Assembly (NCBI RefSeq): GCF_042693015.1
Contig: NZ_CP170544.1
Location: forward strand, 2,232,001-2,296,000
Reading direction: 5' to 3'
Source of the DNA: Sphingomonas_E sp042693015
GTDB taxonomy: Bacteria > Pseudomonadota > Alphaproteobacteria > Sphingomonadales > Sphingomonadaceae
DNA: 64,000 nt
Position numbers and translations under genes: made by a program. This document shows, one piece after another, positions 26,987 to 33,727 of the stretch. Below the pieces are notes generated by a model. It ran no database searches. It was not told the DNA's origin and was given only the letters and a program-made list of their open reading frames with translations. Position 1 is the first letter of the stretch. Every line of letters begins with the position of its first letter.

Positions 26987-27023
26987 GTGGGATGACGAGG
27001 CCGGCTCGGCTTCGTCATCCCAC
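26987..27023 (-). repeat. Long hairpin between the monooxygenase and MFS genes
   Basis: GTGGGATGACGA pairs with TCGTCATCCCAC (12 bp perfect), then one G/T mismatch, then GCCG/CGGC closed by loop GCT. The 37-base element occupies most of the gap between the monooxygenase stop and the MFS start. No T-run follows. It may partially terminate transcription or protect the upstream message. Confidence 0.7.
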
Positions 27024-27029
27024 TGTCGT

Positions 27030-28961
27030 TCAGTCAATGCGATAGTCTGCGAGATCGGGATTGCGGGTCGCCGTCCAGTAATCGACGAGGCGATAGGGCC
27101 AGGACAGGAACACGCGGCCCTTGCTGTTGCGATAATAGCTCTCTGCCTTGGGATGCGCCCAGATCATCGACTTCATGCGCTCGTCGATCGTCCGGTTCCA
27201 GGTCTCGAAGGCCTCCTGCGTGGGCTCGATCGAGCGCGCGCCCTGATCGATCACCCGATCGAGGCACTCGATGATATAGTTGATCTGGGTCTCGGAGATG
27301 AGGTTCTGGCCCGCCGCATGGTTGGGCGCGCTGTTGGGGCCAACGGTCAGAAAATAGTTGGGGTAGCCCGGCAGGGTCACGCCGAGATAGGAACGCGGGT
27401 CATCCGTCCCCCATTCGTCGCGCAGGTTGCGATCATCGCGCCCCCGCACCTCGAGCTTGCCGAGCATGTTGGCGACATCGAATCCCGTCGCGCAAATGAT
27501 GATGTCGAAGCCAAGTTCGCGCCCGTCGGCCATCAGAACTCCGTTCGGCAGGATCCGCTCGATCCGGTCGGTCTCAAGCGCGACATTGTGCCGCTTGAGT
27601 GCATCGAACCAGCCGCCATCGATGATGATCCGCTTGCTGAAGATCGGGAAATCAGGCGTCAGCTGCTGCCGCAGGTCGGGGCGATCGGCGAACTTGTGGT
27701 TGAGATGCGCCAGGGCATATTGGCGCATGCCCTCGTTTACCGCCGAGACCGCGGGTGAGTCCTTCGGCCAGTCGGGATCGACCAGCACGTTGCCGAACAG
27801 GCCGTCGGCTGCAAACCAGTAGACGCGGAAACGGAACCATTCCCGGTAAAAGGGGATGTGGCGTAGCGCAAACTTCACGCCTTCGGTCACATCATCCATG
27901 ATCTCGGGATTGTAGATGACCCAATGCCGGCTGCGCATGAAGACGGTGAGCTGGCCGACATCGCCGGCAATGGCCGGCACGAGCTGGGCTGCGCTGGCCC
28001 CGGTCCCGATCACCGCGACCCGCTTGCCCTTCAGATCGACGGTGGGATCCCAGGTCGCCGTGTGGAGAAGCGCCCCCTGGAATTCCTCCAGGCCCGGGAT
28101 GTCCGGATATTTCCAGCGATTGACCGGCCCGTGAGCATTGATGACGGCGTTCGCGCTCAAGACTTCCTCGCGGCCGTCCGGGGTCTTGACCGTCACGCGC
28201 CAGAGTGACGCCGGCTCATCATAGACGAGCTTGGTCACGGTGGTGTTGAAACGGATGTTGTCCCGGAGATCATATTTGTCGGCAACGTGCAGCAGATAGT
28301 CCTGCATGTCCGCGCCATGCGGATGATATTTGTTCCACTCCGGGCTGATCTCGAAGGAATAGGAATAAAAATGACTGGGCGTGTCGACGCCGACGCCCGG
28401 ATAGCGATTTTCGTACCATGTTCCGCCGACCTCGGGATTCTTCTCGATCGTCACATAGTCGAAGCCTGCCTCGGCAAGCTTGATGCCGGCGCAAAGACCC
28501 GTCAGGCCGGCGCCGATCACGAGAACCTTGAAATCGGGCGGCGGCGACTTTCGTCCCGGCTGCTGGTTGCGGGGGACCGGCAGCTTGAGACCGATCTGAT
28601 CGTAAAGCAGCGGGACAAATTCGTCGGCGACCGGTTCGCCGACGCCGACCGACATCATGCGGTGCATGAGTTCATCCGAGGGCGCATCAGCCTTCGCCTT
28701 GCCCGCAGTCGTCAGGACGTCGAGCAGCCGCGCGCGCAGATCCTCGACACATTCTTGCGGAATCTCGGTCGGCGGCATGCTGTAGGGCGGGCGGATATAG
28801 TTCTGGAAGATGTCCAGCATCGCCGCGTCATGGGTGAGATGCACATAGGACATGAGCAGCGTCGGCACATTCGCCTCGCGAAGCGCAGCACGCAGTTCGG
28901 CCGTGTCCGCGAGCGGCAGCAGCCGATCGTCCTCGCCCAGATTGTCTCCACCCCTAGCCAT
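27030..28961 (-). CDS. HAPMO-like Baeyer-Villiger monooxygenase (FAD, NADPH)
   Basis: A 643-residue flavoprotein monooxygenase that inserts oxygen beside a ketone to give an ester or lactone. Residues from about 130 onward carry the FAD motif GAGLTGLCAG, the ENRYPGVGVDTPSH segment, the type I BVMO fingerprint FQGALLHTATWD and a second Rossmann motif GTGASAAQ for NADPH. The first 120 residues (LRAALREANVPTLLMSYVHLT...) match the N-terminal extension typical of 4-hydroxyacetophenone monooxygenase relatives. ATG 28961 is chosen because GGAGAG precedes it; the ATG at 28985 is one base from an operator palindrome and has no ribosome site. With the HSL esterase (22981) and SDRs it suggests a ketone-to-ester-to-alcohol route. 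Confidence 0.92.
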   Translation of the reverse strand: MARGGDNLGEDDRLLPLADTAELRAALREANVPTLLMSYVHLTHDAAMLDIFQNYIRPPYSMPPTEIPQECVEDLRARLLDVLTTAGKAKADAPSDELMHRMMSVGVGEPVADEFVPLLYDQIGLKLPVPRNQQPGRKSPPPDFKVLVIGAGLTGLCAGIKLAEAGFDYVTIEKNPEVGGTWYENRYPGVGVDTPSHFYSYSFEISPEWNKYHPHGADMQDYLLHVADKYDLRDNIRFNTTVTKLVYDEPASLWRVTVKTPDGREEVLSANAVINAHGPVNRWKYPDIPGLEEFQGALLHTATWDPTVDLKGKRVAVIGTGASAAQLVPAIAGDVGQLTVFMRSRHWVIYNPEIMDDVTEGVKFALRHIPFYREWFRFRVYWFAADGLFGNVLVDPDWPKDSPAVSAVNEGMRQYALAHLNHKFADRPDLRQQLTPDFPIFSKRIIIDGGWFDALKRHNVALETDRIERILPNGVLMADGRELGFDIIICATGFDVANMLGKLEVRGRDDRNLRDEWGTDDPRSYLGVTLPGYPNYFLTVGPNSAPNHAAGQNLISETQINYIIECLDRVIDQGARSIEPTQEAFETWNRTIDERMKSMIWAHPKAESYYRNSKGRVFLSWPYRLVDYWTATRNPDLADYRID

Positions 28962-28986
28962 CAAACTCTCCGCCTGCCGATTCATG

Positions 28987-29004
28987 TTAGTGTTTACTCA
29001 CTAA
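28987..29004. promoter_or_regulatory. TTAGTG...CACTAA operator of the monooxygenase gene
   Basis: TTAGTGTTTACTCACTAA is a near-perfect 18-base palindrome 25 bases upstream of the preferred monooxygenase start. It shares both arms with the site at 19995-20012 and the core TAGTGAGTA with the site at 50047-50061. Confidence 0.65.
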
Positions 29005-29054
29005 TGTAGGCTGGAGGCGTCCGCAACCCAATTCGCAAGGACGACGCCGTCATC

Positions 29055-29096
29055 AAAAACGCAGAAGCCGGCGCCTTCATTGCTGAAGACGCCGGC
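29055..29096 (-). terminator. Rho-independent terminator of the TonB receptor gene
   Basis: On the minus strand GCCGGCGTCTTC and GAAGGCGCCGGC form a 12-bp stem with one mismatch and a 6-base loop, followed shortly by GTTTTTG. It begins about 30 bases after the receptor stop codon. Confidence 0.75.
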
Positions 29097-29124
29097 CCCG
29101 CCCCCTTATGACGTTGGCGGCGCG

Positions 29125-31497
29125 TCAGAAATTGAACTGCGCCGTGAGGCCGAACTCGCGTGGCGTGGTCGAGCTGATCAGCCGATAGCCCGAGTCGAAG
29201 GCGATGCCCGGCACCACCGTCGCGGTCTGGTAATTGCCCTGCCCGATGCTGGTGATGCGCTGCTGGTTCAGCACATTCTTGGCGAAGGCGGAAATTTCCC
29301 AACGGCGGTCGGGGCCGCGCAATCCAACATAGAGGTTCAAGGTCTCGCGGCTGCGATAGTCGTAATTGGCGACCGTCGAGGAAAAGCCCGGACGATAGGT
29401 GAAAAGACCACGCAGAAATGGCTCATAGTCGCCGATTTCGAAGCGATATTCGGCATTGGCGGTCAAGCTGAACTTCGGCTGCTCGGCGATGCGGTCATTG
29501 CGCTCGCACGTCGCCACCTGCTCGCCGACCGGCACGCTCGCTGCGCCGTCGGCATCCGGGACGCCATCGCCATTAAAGTCGTTGCAGGGCGCCATCGCAT
29601 GGTCGAACTTGGCATCCACATAGGAAGCGCTGGCCGAGAAGTCGAAAGCGTCCCAGCGGCCCGCCAGGGTCGCCTCAACGCCCTTCACTTCGGCGTCGCC
29701 ATTGAAGTTGAAATCGAACACGCCATCGACCACGCCATCGCGTTCGGTCGAATAATAGATGCCGCGAGCCCGTGAGATGTAGCCATCGAACTTCTGCCAG
29801 AAGGCGCTCAGGTTGAGCGTCAGGTGGCGGTCGAGGAAGGCGGACTTGACCCCCGCCTCGATGGCGTCCGAATGCTCGGGCCTGGTCAGCAGCAGGGACG
29901 TGTCGAGCGGCGCGGTGGAGCCTACCGCCGCGGTCGGACCACGGTAGGAACGGCCATAGGAAAGATAGGCCGTGACGTCGCGACTGAACTCATAGGTGAG
30001 ATTGGCCCCTCCCGTCAGCACGTCATGCTTTTGGGTGCCGATCGCGGGATCGACGGTGTTGAACGGCCCCTGGACGAAGGGCGGAATGCCAGCGCCCGGA
30101 AAGCCCGGCGAGGTGAGCGTGAGGAAGCTTTCCTGACGCGTCTTGAGGAAAGAATAGCGGCCGGCGAGCTCGAAGCGGAGCTCGTCGGTGAACTGGAAGC
30201 TGGAGCTTGCCGCGATCGCAAAGGTGCGTTGATAGGTCGGCGCAAGGATGCTCGCTTCGACGGGCAGGAAGGCGCCGAAACTTGCCGGGAACGGCGTCGG
30301 CGGCACGTCATTGGCAAAGAACTGGTTGGCGTCCTGGGTGACGGTCACGTCGCCCGTCTGCTTCGAATAATAAAGGCTTGCCGAATAGTTCCAGAAGCTC
30401 CGGTCGGCGGATGCGAAGCGCAATTCGGCGGTGTCGACCTTATAGGGTGTCCGCACATCCTGCAGGTTCACATAGCCCGGGATCGCGTTGCCGAAATCCT
30501 GGTCGGCACGCTGGCGGAGCAGCGTATCCTGGTGGCCGGCAAGCAGCTGCAACGTATGCGCACCAAGATCCCAGTTGGCGTCCAGCGTCACCATATGGCT
30601 GCGATTGCGGAAGTTCATCGGCCCTTCGGCGACGCCGATGCGATCCGCGACCTCCGCCGGCGGACCGCTGCGCGCCGGGTCTAACAGGCTCGGCTGATTA
30701 CCCGCCCCCACGACCTGCTGAAACTGGTCGTTCTCGGCGAAGAGATACTGGTAGGTAATGACCGCCTTGAAAGTGTCGGTCGGCGCATAGGCCAGGGACA
30801 GCCGGGCGCTCTCGGTGGTGCTGCGCGAGCTGGCGCCGCGGCTGACATTGTCGATCTGATTGAGATCGTTGCGGTCGATCAACATCGCGGCGCGCAACGC
30901 CAGGCGATCCTGGACAAGCGGGATCGACACGCCGGCCTGGAAGTTGACGGCGTCCCGATCGGTAACGGTTCCCTGCATGTAGCCATTGACCTCGGACAGG
31001 TCGGGGCGCCGGGTGCGGATCGTGATGGCCCCCGCCGGCGCCGTCCGGCCGCGCAATGCCCCCTGGGGCCCGCGCAGCACCTCGATCTGTTCGAGATCAT
31101 ACATCGCCGTGAATGCGGTTTGCGCGTCGACCGAAATCTCGTTGAAATAGATGTCGACCGCGGGAGAGGTGCCCTGGTCGGGGTCGAAGGCGATGCCGCG
31201 CAGCGTCGCCGTGTTATTGCGGCCGCCGGTGTTGGTGAGATCAAGGCCGGGGGACAAGAGCTGGACATCCTTGATGTCGAACAGATTGAGCTTCTGCAGC
31301 GTCTCGCCCGAGGCGACGTTGATCGACATCGGCACGTCTTGCAACGACTGCGCCTGGCGTGTGGCCGTCACGACAATTTCGTCCGCCACGTCAGCCTCGT
31401 CGGCGGACTGCGCGAAGGCCTGAGCGGAAAAAGCCAGGGTCGACGCACCAGCGGCGAGAACCACGAAAGCAAAACGCCGGAAGCTACAAGAAACCAC
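29125..31497 (-). CDS. TonB-dependent outer-membrane receptor
   Basis: A roughly 790-residue outer-membrane transporter. A signal peptide (FVVLAAGASTLAFSAQAFAQ) is followed by a TonB-box-like DEIVVTATR, a plug domain (LQDVPMSINVASGETLQKL, and the LEQIEVLRGPQGALRGRTAPAGAI motif), and a C-terminal 22-strand barrel region ending in GLTAQFNF with the terminal Phe. The frame extends to ATG 31512, but GGGAGGA sits inside its first codons and points to GTG 31497 or TTG 31500 as the start. It lies downstream of the VOC gene and probably imports the substrate of the 20-32 kb cluster. Ligand unknown; iron-siderophore uptake seems less likely given the catabolic context. Confidence 0.92.
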   Translation of the reverse strand: MVSCSFRRFAFVVLAAGASTLAFSAQAFAQSADEADVADEIVVTATRQAQSLQDVPMSINVASGETLQKLNLFDIKDVQLLSPGLDLTNTGGRNNTATLRGIAFDPDQGTSPAVDIYFNEISVDAQTAFTAMYDLEQIEVLRGPQGALRGRTAPAGAITIRTRRPDLSEVNGYMQGTVTDRDAVNFQAGVSIPLVQDRLALRAAMLIDRNDLNQIDNVSRGASSRSTTESARLSLAYAPTDTFKAVITYQYLFAENDQFQQVVGAGNQPSLLDPARSGPPAEVADRIGVAEGPMNFRNRSHMVTLDANWDLGAHTLQLLAGHQDTLLRQRADQDFGNAIPGYVNLQDVRTPYKVDTAELRFASADRSFWNYSASLYYSKQTGDVTVTQDANQFFANDVPPTPFPASFGAFLPVEASILAPTYQRTFAIAASSSFQFTDELRFELAGRYSFLKTRQESFLTLTSPGFPGAGIPPFVQGPFNTVDPAIGTQKHDVLTGGANLTYEFSRDVTAYLSYGRSYRGPTAAVGSTAPLDTSLLLTRPEHSDAIEAGVKSAFLDRHLTLNLSAFWQKFDGYISRARGIYYSTERDGVVDGVFDFNFNGDAEVKGVEATLAGRWDAFDFSASASYVDAKFDHAMAPCNDFNGDGVPDADGAASVPVGEQVATCERNDRIAEQPKFSLTANAEYRFEIGDYEPFLRGLFTYRPGFSSTVANYDYRSRETLNLYVGLRGPDRRWEISAFAKNVLNQQRITSIGQGNYQTATVVPGIAFDSGYRLISSTTPREFGLTAQFNF

Positions 31498-31528
31498 CAA
31501 TATTCCTCCCATCGTCGTTGATTGGTTC

Positions 31529-31558
31529 GCCCGTCGGCAAATCAGCGCGCCGACGGGC
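31529..31558. repeat. Perfect 10-bp hairpin between the VOC and TonB receptor genes
   Basis: GCCCGTCGGC (31529-31538) and GCCGACGGGC (31549-31558) with a 10-base loop, in the leader of the receptor gene and after the VOC gene. No T-run follows. It could attenuate transcription into the receptor gene or stabilise its message. Confidence 0.55.
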
Positions 31559-31639
31559 ATGGTCGCCACCGAGATCATCGCGGCGACCCGAAATTATGCT
31601 TCGAATGAAAAGCGCCGATCTCGGCGGAGCAGCTTCGTG

Positions 31640-32041
31640 TCAGGCGGGCAGCAGCTCGACCACTTCGATGAGATGGCCTTCGACATCGGTGACGAAAGCC
31701 ACCTTCACCCCATGCTCCGGCTGCGCATGGACCTCACGAACGAGCGTGCCGCCTGCCGCCAATGCGCGTTCGACAAAGGCCACCACGTCCGTGGTGACAA
31801 ATCCGAGAATGACCTCGTCATTGGTCGGCTTTGGCGCGCCGATAAACTTCAGCAGGGCGAATGTCGCAGCGCCAGCGCCGGTCACATTGAACAGGATCTC
31901 GCTGATGGGTCGCCCGGCGAGATCGGCTTCGACACGATAGAGCTCGGTGAGCTCGCATACGGACTTGTAGAATGTCGCGACGCCCTCGAGATCATCGACC
32001 AACAGCTTCGTGAAGCCAAAATGCACCGCCTGAACGTCCAT
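31640..32041 (-). CDS. VOC-family (glyoxalase/dioxygenase fold) protein
   Basis: A 133-residue single VOC module pair. The pattern FGFTKLLVDDLEGVATFYKSVCEL, EILF, EVILGFVTTDVVAFVERALAAGG and the C-terminal PEHGVKVAFVTDVEGHLIEVVEL matches lactoylglutathione-lyase-like proteins with metal-ligand Glu/His positions. AGGAGAAGAGGG precedes the ATG. It is clearly paralogous to the VOC protein at 41350, which also neighbours a TonB receptor. The reaction is unknown; VOC proteins catalyse isomerisations, ring cleavage and conjugations. Confidence 0.85.
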   Translation of the reverse strand: MDVQAVHFGFTKLLVDDLEGVATFYKSVCELTELYRVEADLAGRPISEILFNVTGAGAATFALLKFIGAPKPTNDEVILGFVTTDVVAFVERALAAGGTLVREVHAQPEHGVKVAFVTDVEGHLIEVVELLPA

Positions 32042-32145
32042 GCCGACCCTCTTCTCTCCTGCGGCTGTCCGAATGCGAAAAAGCCGCTGTCACACGTCGA
32101 AATTGCAGCAGACACATGGTCTTGCCGTCCGATTGATTTTTGTGA

Positions 32146-32157
32146 GTGAGCGCTTAC
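32146..32157. promoter_or_regulatory. GTGAGCGCTTAC palindrome upstream of the VOC gene
   Basis: A 12-base palindrome with one mismatched pair, about 105 bases upstream of the VOC start, embedded in GTGAGTGAGCGCTTACAAC. It resembles but does not match the TAGTGAGTA sites. It is a candidate operator for the VOC-receptor operon. Confidence 0.35.
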
Positions 32158-32227
32158 AACATTTTTCGGGTGATACAAGACCGGATTGTTCGGACCCTTC
32201 GACTTCCGTCCGCCGCCCCCGCCAATG

Positions 32228-32276
32228 AAAAGGCCGGCCCACGCGGACGGGATCCCCCGTCCGCGCGCGCCGGCCG
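32228..32276 (-). terminator. Terminator of the small secreted protein gene
   Basis: On the minus strand GGCCGGC ... GCGGACGGG, loop, CCCGTCCGC ... GCCGGCC is followed by TTTTCATT. The two nested stems are perfect. It starts about 48 bases after the stop of the gene at 32324. Confidence 0.75.
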
Positions 32277-32323
32277 CAAAACCCCGAAATGCGGCCTCCG
32301 GGGCCCGGTAGTCCGCCGGAAAA

Positions 32324-32638
32324 TCAGTTGGGGGCGGGCAGCTTGGCGAGATCGGCATCGATCGCGGCGAGCTTGGCGTCGGTGACGACGTCGGCGGCAT
32401 ATTGCTGGATGTCACGCAGCGTCATGCCCTTGGCCATCTCGATCTGATCGCTGCCGACGACATCGGGCAGATGCTTCTCGAGCACGGCTTTTGCCGCAGC
32501 ATTGTCCATGAGGTCGCCAATCGTCGTGGAAGCGGTCGAAAGCGCGGATGCCGGCGCGGCCGCCTGGGCGTATAGCGGCGCGGCGAGGACGACCGGCGCG
32601 GCGATCAGCGCGGCCGATGCCGCGAGCAGTTTGAGCAT
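32324..32638 (-). CDS. Small secreted protein of unknown function (copy 1)
   Basis: A 104-residue protein with a clear Sec signal peptide (MLKLLAASAALIAAPVVLAAPLYAQA), giving a mature periplasmic polypeptide of about 80 residues. The conserved part is DNAAAKAVLEKHLPDVV, EMAKGMTLRDIQQYA and TDAKLAAIDADLAKL. About 39 of 61 aligned positions are identical, by hand count, to the protein at 54322. No cysteines and no recognisable domain. GGAGATAG precedes the ATG. Both copies stand beside a glycoside-hydrolase gene (GH3 here, GH39-like there), so a role in glycan handling at the envelope is a guess from context. Confidence 0.85.
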   Translation of the reverse strand: MLKLLAASAALIAAPVVLAAPLYAQAAAPASALSTASTTIGDLMDNAAAKAVLEKHLPDVVGSDQIEMAKGMTLRDIQQYAADVVTDAKLAAIDADLAKLPAPN

Positions 32639-32687
32639 TTCAGACTATCTCCAGAGCCGCGGAATCGAGCGGCACCGAAAATAATAC

Positions 32688-32700
32688 ACGCGACCGTTCA
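32688..32700. promoter_or_regulatory. GAACGGT-type operator candidate upstream of the small secreted protein
   Basis: The minus strand reads TGAACGGTCGCGT, matching TGAACGGTAGCGT at the GH78 promoter at 12 of 13 positions. It lies 50 bases upstream of the small gene, between it and the TetR gene. Confidence 0.45.
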
Positions 32701-32730
32701 ATTATCAATCGACAGAATTCCGCACCGGAT

Positions 32731-33372
32731 TCACCATGCTGCAACGCCGCCGACGAGAATGGCCACGATCCGCCTCACCGCTTTCCGGCGGTCGCCGACG
32801 GCGATGGGCTCCTCGAACATTTCCTGCATGCTCGCCCACCCCATCAACGTCTGCATCAGCGCGAGCGCGACGCTACGTGCATTGCCGGGACGACGGCCAT
32901 GCTCGGCCGCGATCGCCTTGATCTCCTTGGCCAGGAGATCGACCTCGAAACCGAAGGCACGTTCGCGATAGATGCGCGCCACTTCGGGGAAGCGGCGCTG
33001 CTCGGTCGAAATCAGCCGACTGAAAGCGGCAATCTCGGGATGCGAGAGGGAATCCAGCATGACCAGGGCATGATATTCGAGCCGCCCCAGCGGTGTCTTG
33101 GGAAGCTCCGCGTCCCGCTTGCCGGCCTCGGCCGACCAGGCCGCGACGCGATCGGCGACAACGGCGGCAAACAGATCCGCCTTGGTCGGAAAACGGTTGT
33201 AGACGGTGACCTTCGAGACGCCGGCGCGCGCCGCCACGGTCTCCATCGCTGTCGCCGAATAGCCCTCCTCGAGAAAGAGCTCGACCGCGGCCATGGTGAT
33301 CGCATCGTTGATCCTGGCCGTCTGCTCTTTCGTGGGACGTCCACGCCTTGCAACGGGCGTCATCTTCGTCAT
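32731..33372 (-). CDS. TetR/AcrR-family transcriptional regulator
   Basis: A 213-residue TetR repressor. The N-terminal DNA-binding domain is clear (MAAVELFLEEGYSATAMETVAARAGVSKVTVYNRFPTKADLFAAV, split here by normal helix boundaries), and the C-terminal domain has the LISTEQRRFPEVARIY pattern of AcrR-like C-terminal domains. It is divergent from the GH3 gene and is homologous to the TetR at 62490, which also adjoins a GH3 gene. GAACGGT-type sites lie on both sides (32688 and 33627), which makes it a candidate regulator of the small secreted protein and the GH3 enzyme. Confidence 0.88.
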   Translation of the reverse strand: MTKMTPVARRGRPTKEQTARINDAITMAAVELFLEEGYSATAMETVAARAGVSKVTVYNRFPTKADLFAAVVADRVAAWSAEAGKRDAELPKTPLGRLEYHALVMLDSLSHPEIAAFSRLISTEQRRFPEVARIYRERAFGFEVDLLAKEIKAIAAEHGRRPGNARSVALALMQTLMGWASMQEMFEEPIAVGDRRKAVRRIVAILVGGVAAW

Positions 33373-33727
33373 TCGCCAAACCGATCATCGCGCCGGTCCA
33401 GTCGACCGACCTCGCCTTAGTGTCGCTGGCGGCCGCGACGGGCAAGGGCAAAGAGAAGAACGCCTCGCGCTTATCGCCCCCAGACTATGGCAATCCGGCG
33501 CGAGGACAGGCGAAGAGGGCTGGCGGAGCAGACCCGCCGCAAGCAGATGATGCCGGATCCCTCGTCATGCGAGGATCGGGGATCGCTTCATGCCGTTGCC
33601 ATGGACCGGCTCACGCTTCATAAACGAACGGTTCCGTACAATTTATTTGAAGGCGTCCGCGGCTCGCGCTAGTCAGGCCGAAAGTACAGGCGACCGTGCG
33701 CCACGACTTCCAGGGAACCAGTTGAAA
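33373..33727. promoter_or_regulatory. Divergent TetR/GH3 intergenic region with GAACGGTTCCGTAC site
   Basis: A 355-base gap without a convincing gene. At 33627-33640 it holds GAACGGTTCCGTAC, whose core ACGGTTCCGT is palindromic apart from the centre and shares GAACGGT-N-(G/C)CGT with the sites at 16854 and 32688. The site lies about 90 bases ahead of the preferred GH3 start. Several short open frames exist here but none has protein-like composition. Confidence 0.5.

Noticed and set aside
20038..32041. Assignment to estrogen or a named terpenoid pathway
   Set aside because: The enzyme mix is compatible with several ketones and no diagnostic gene is present.
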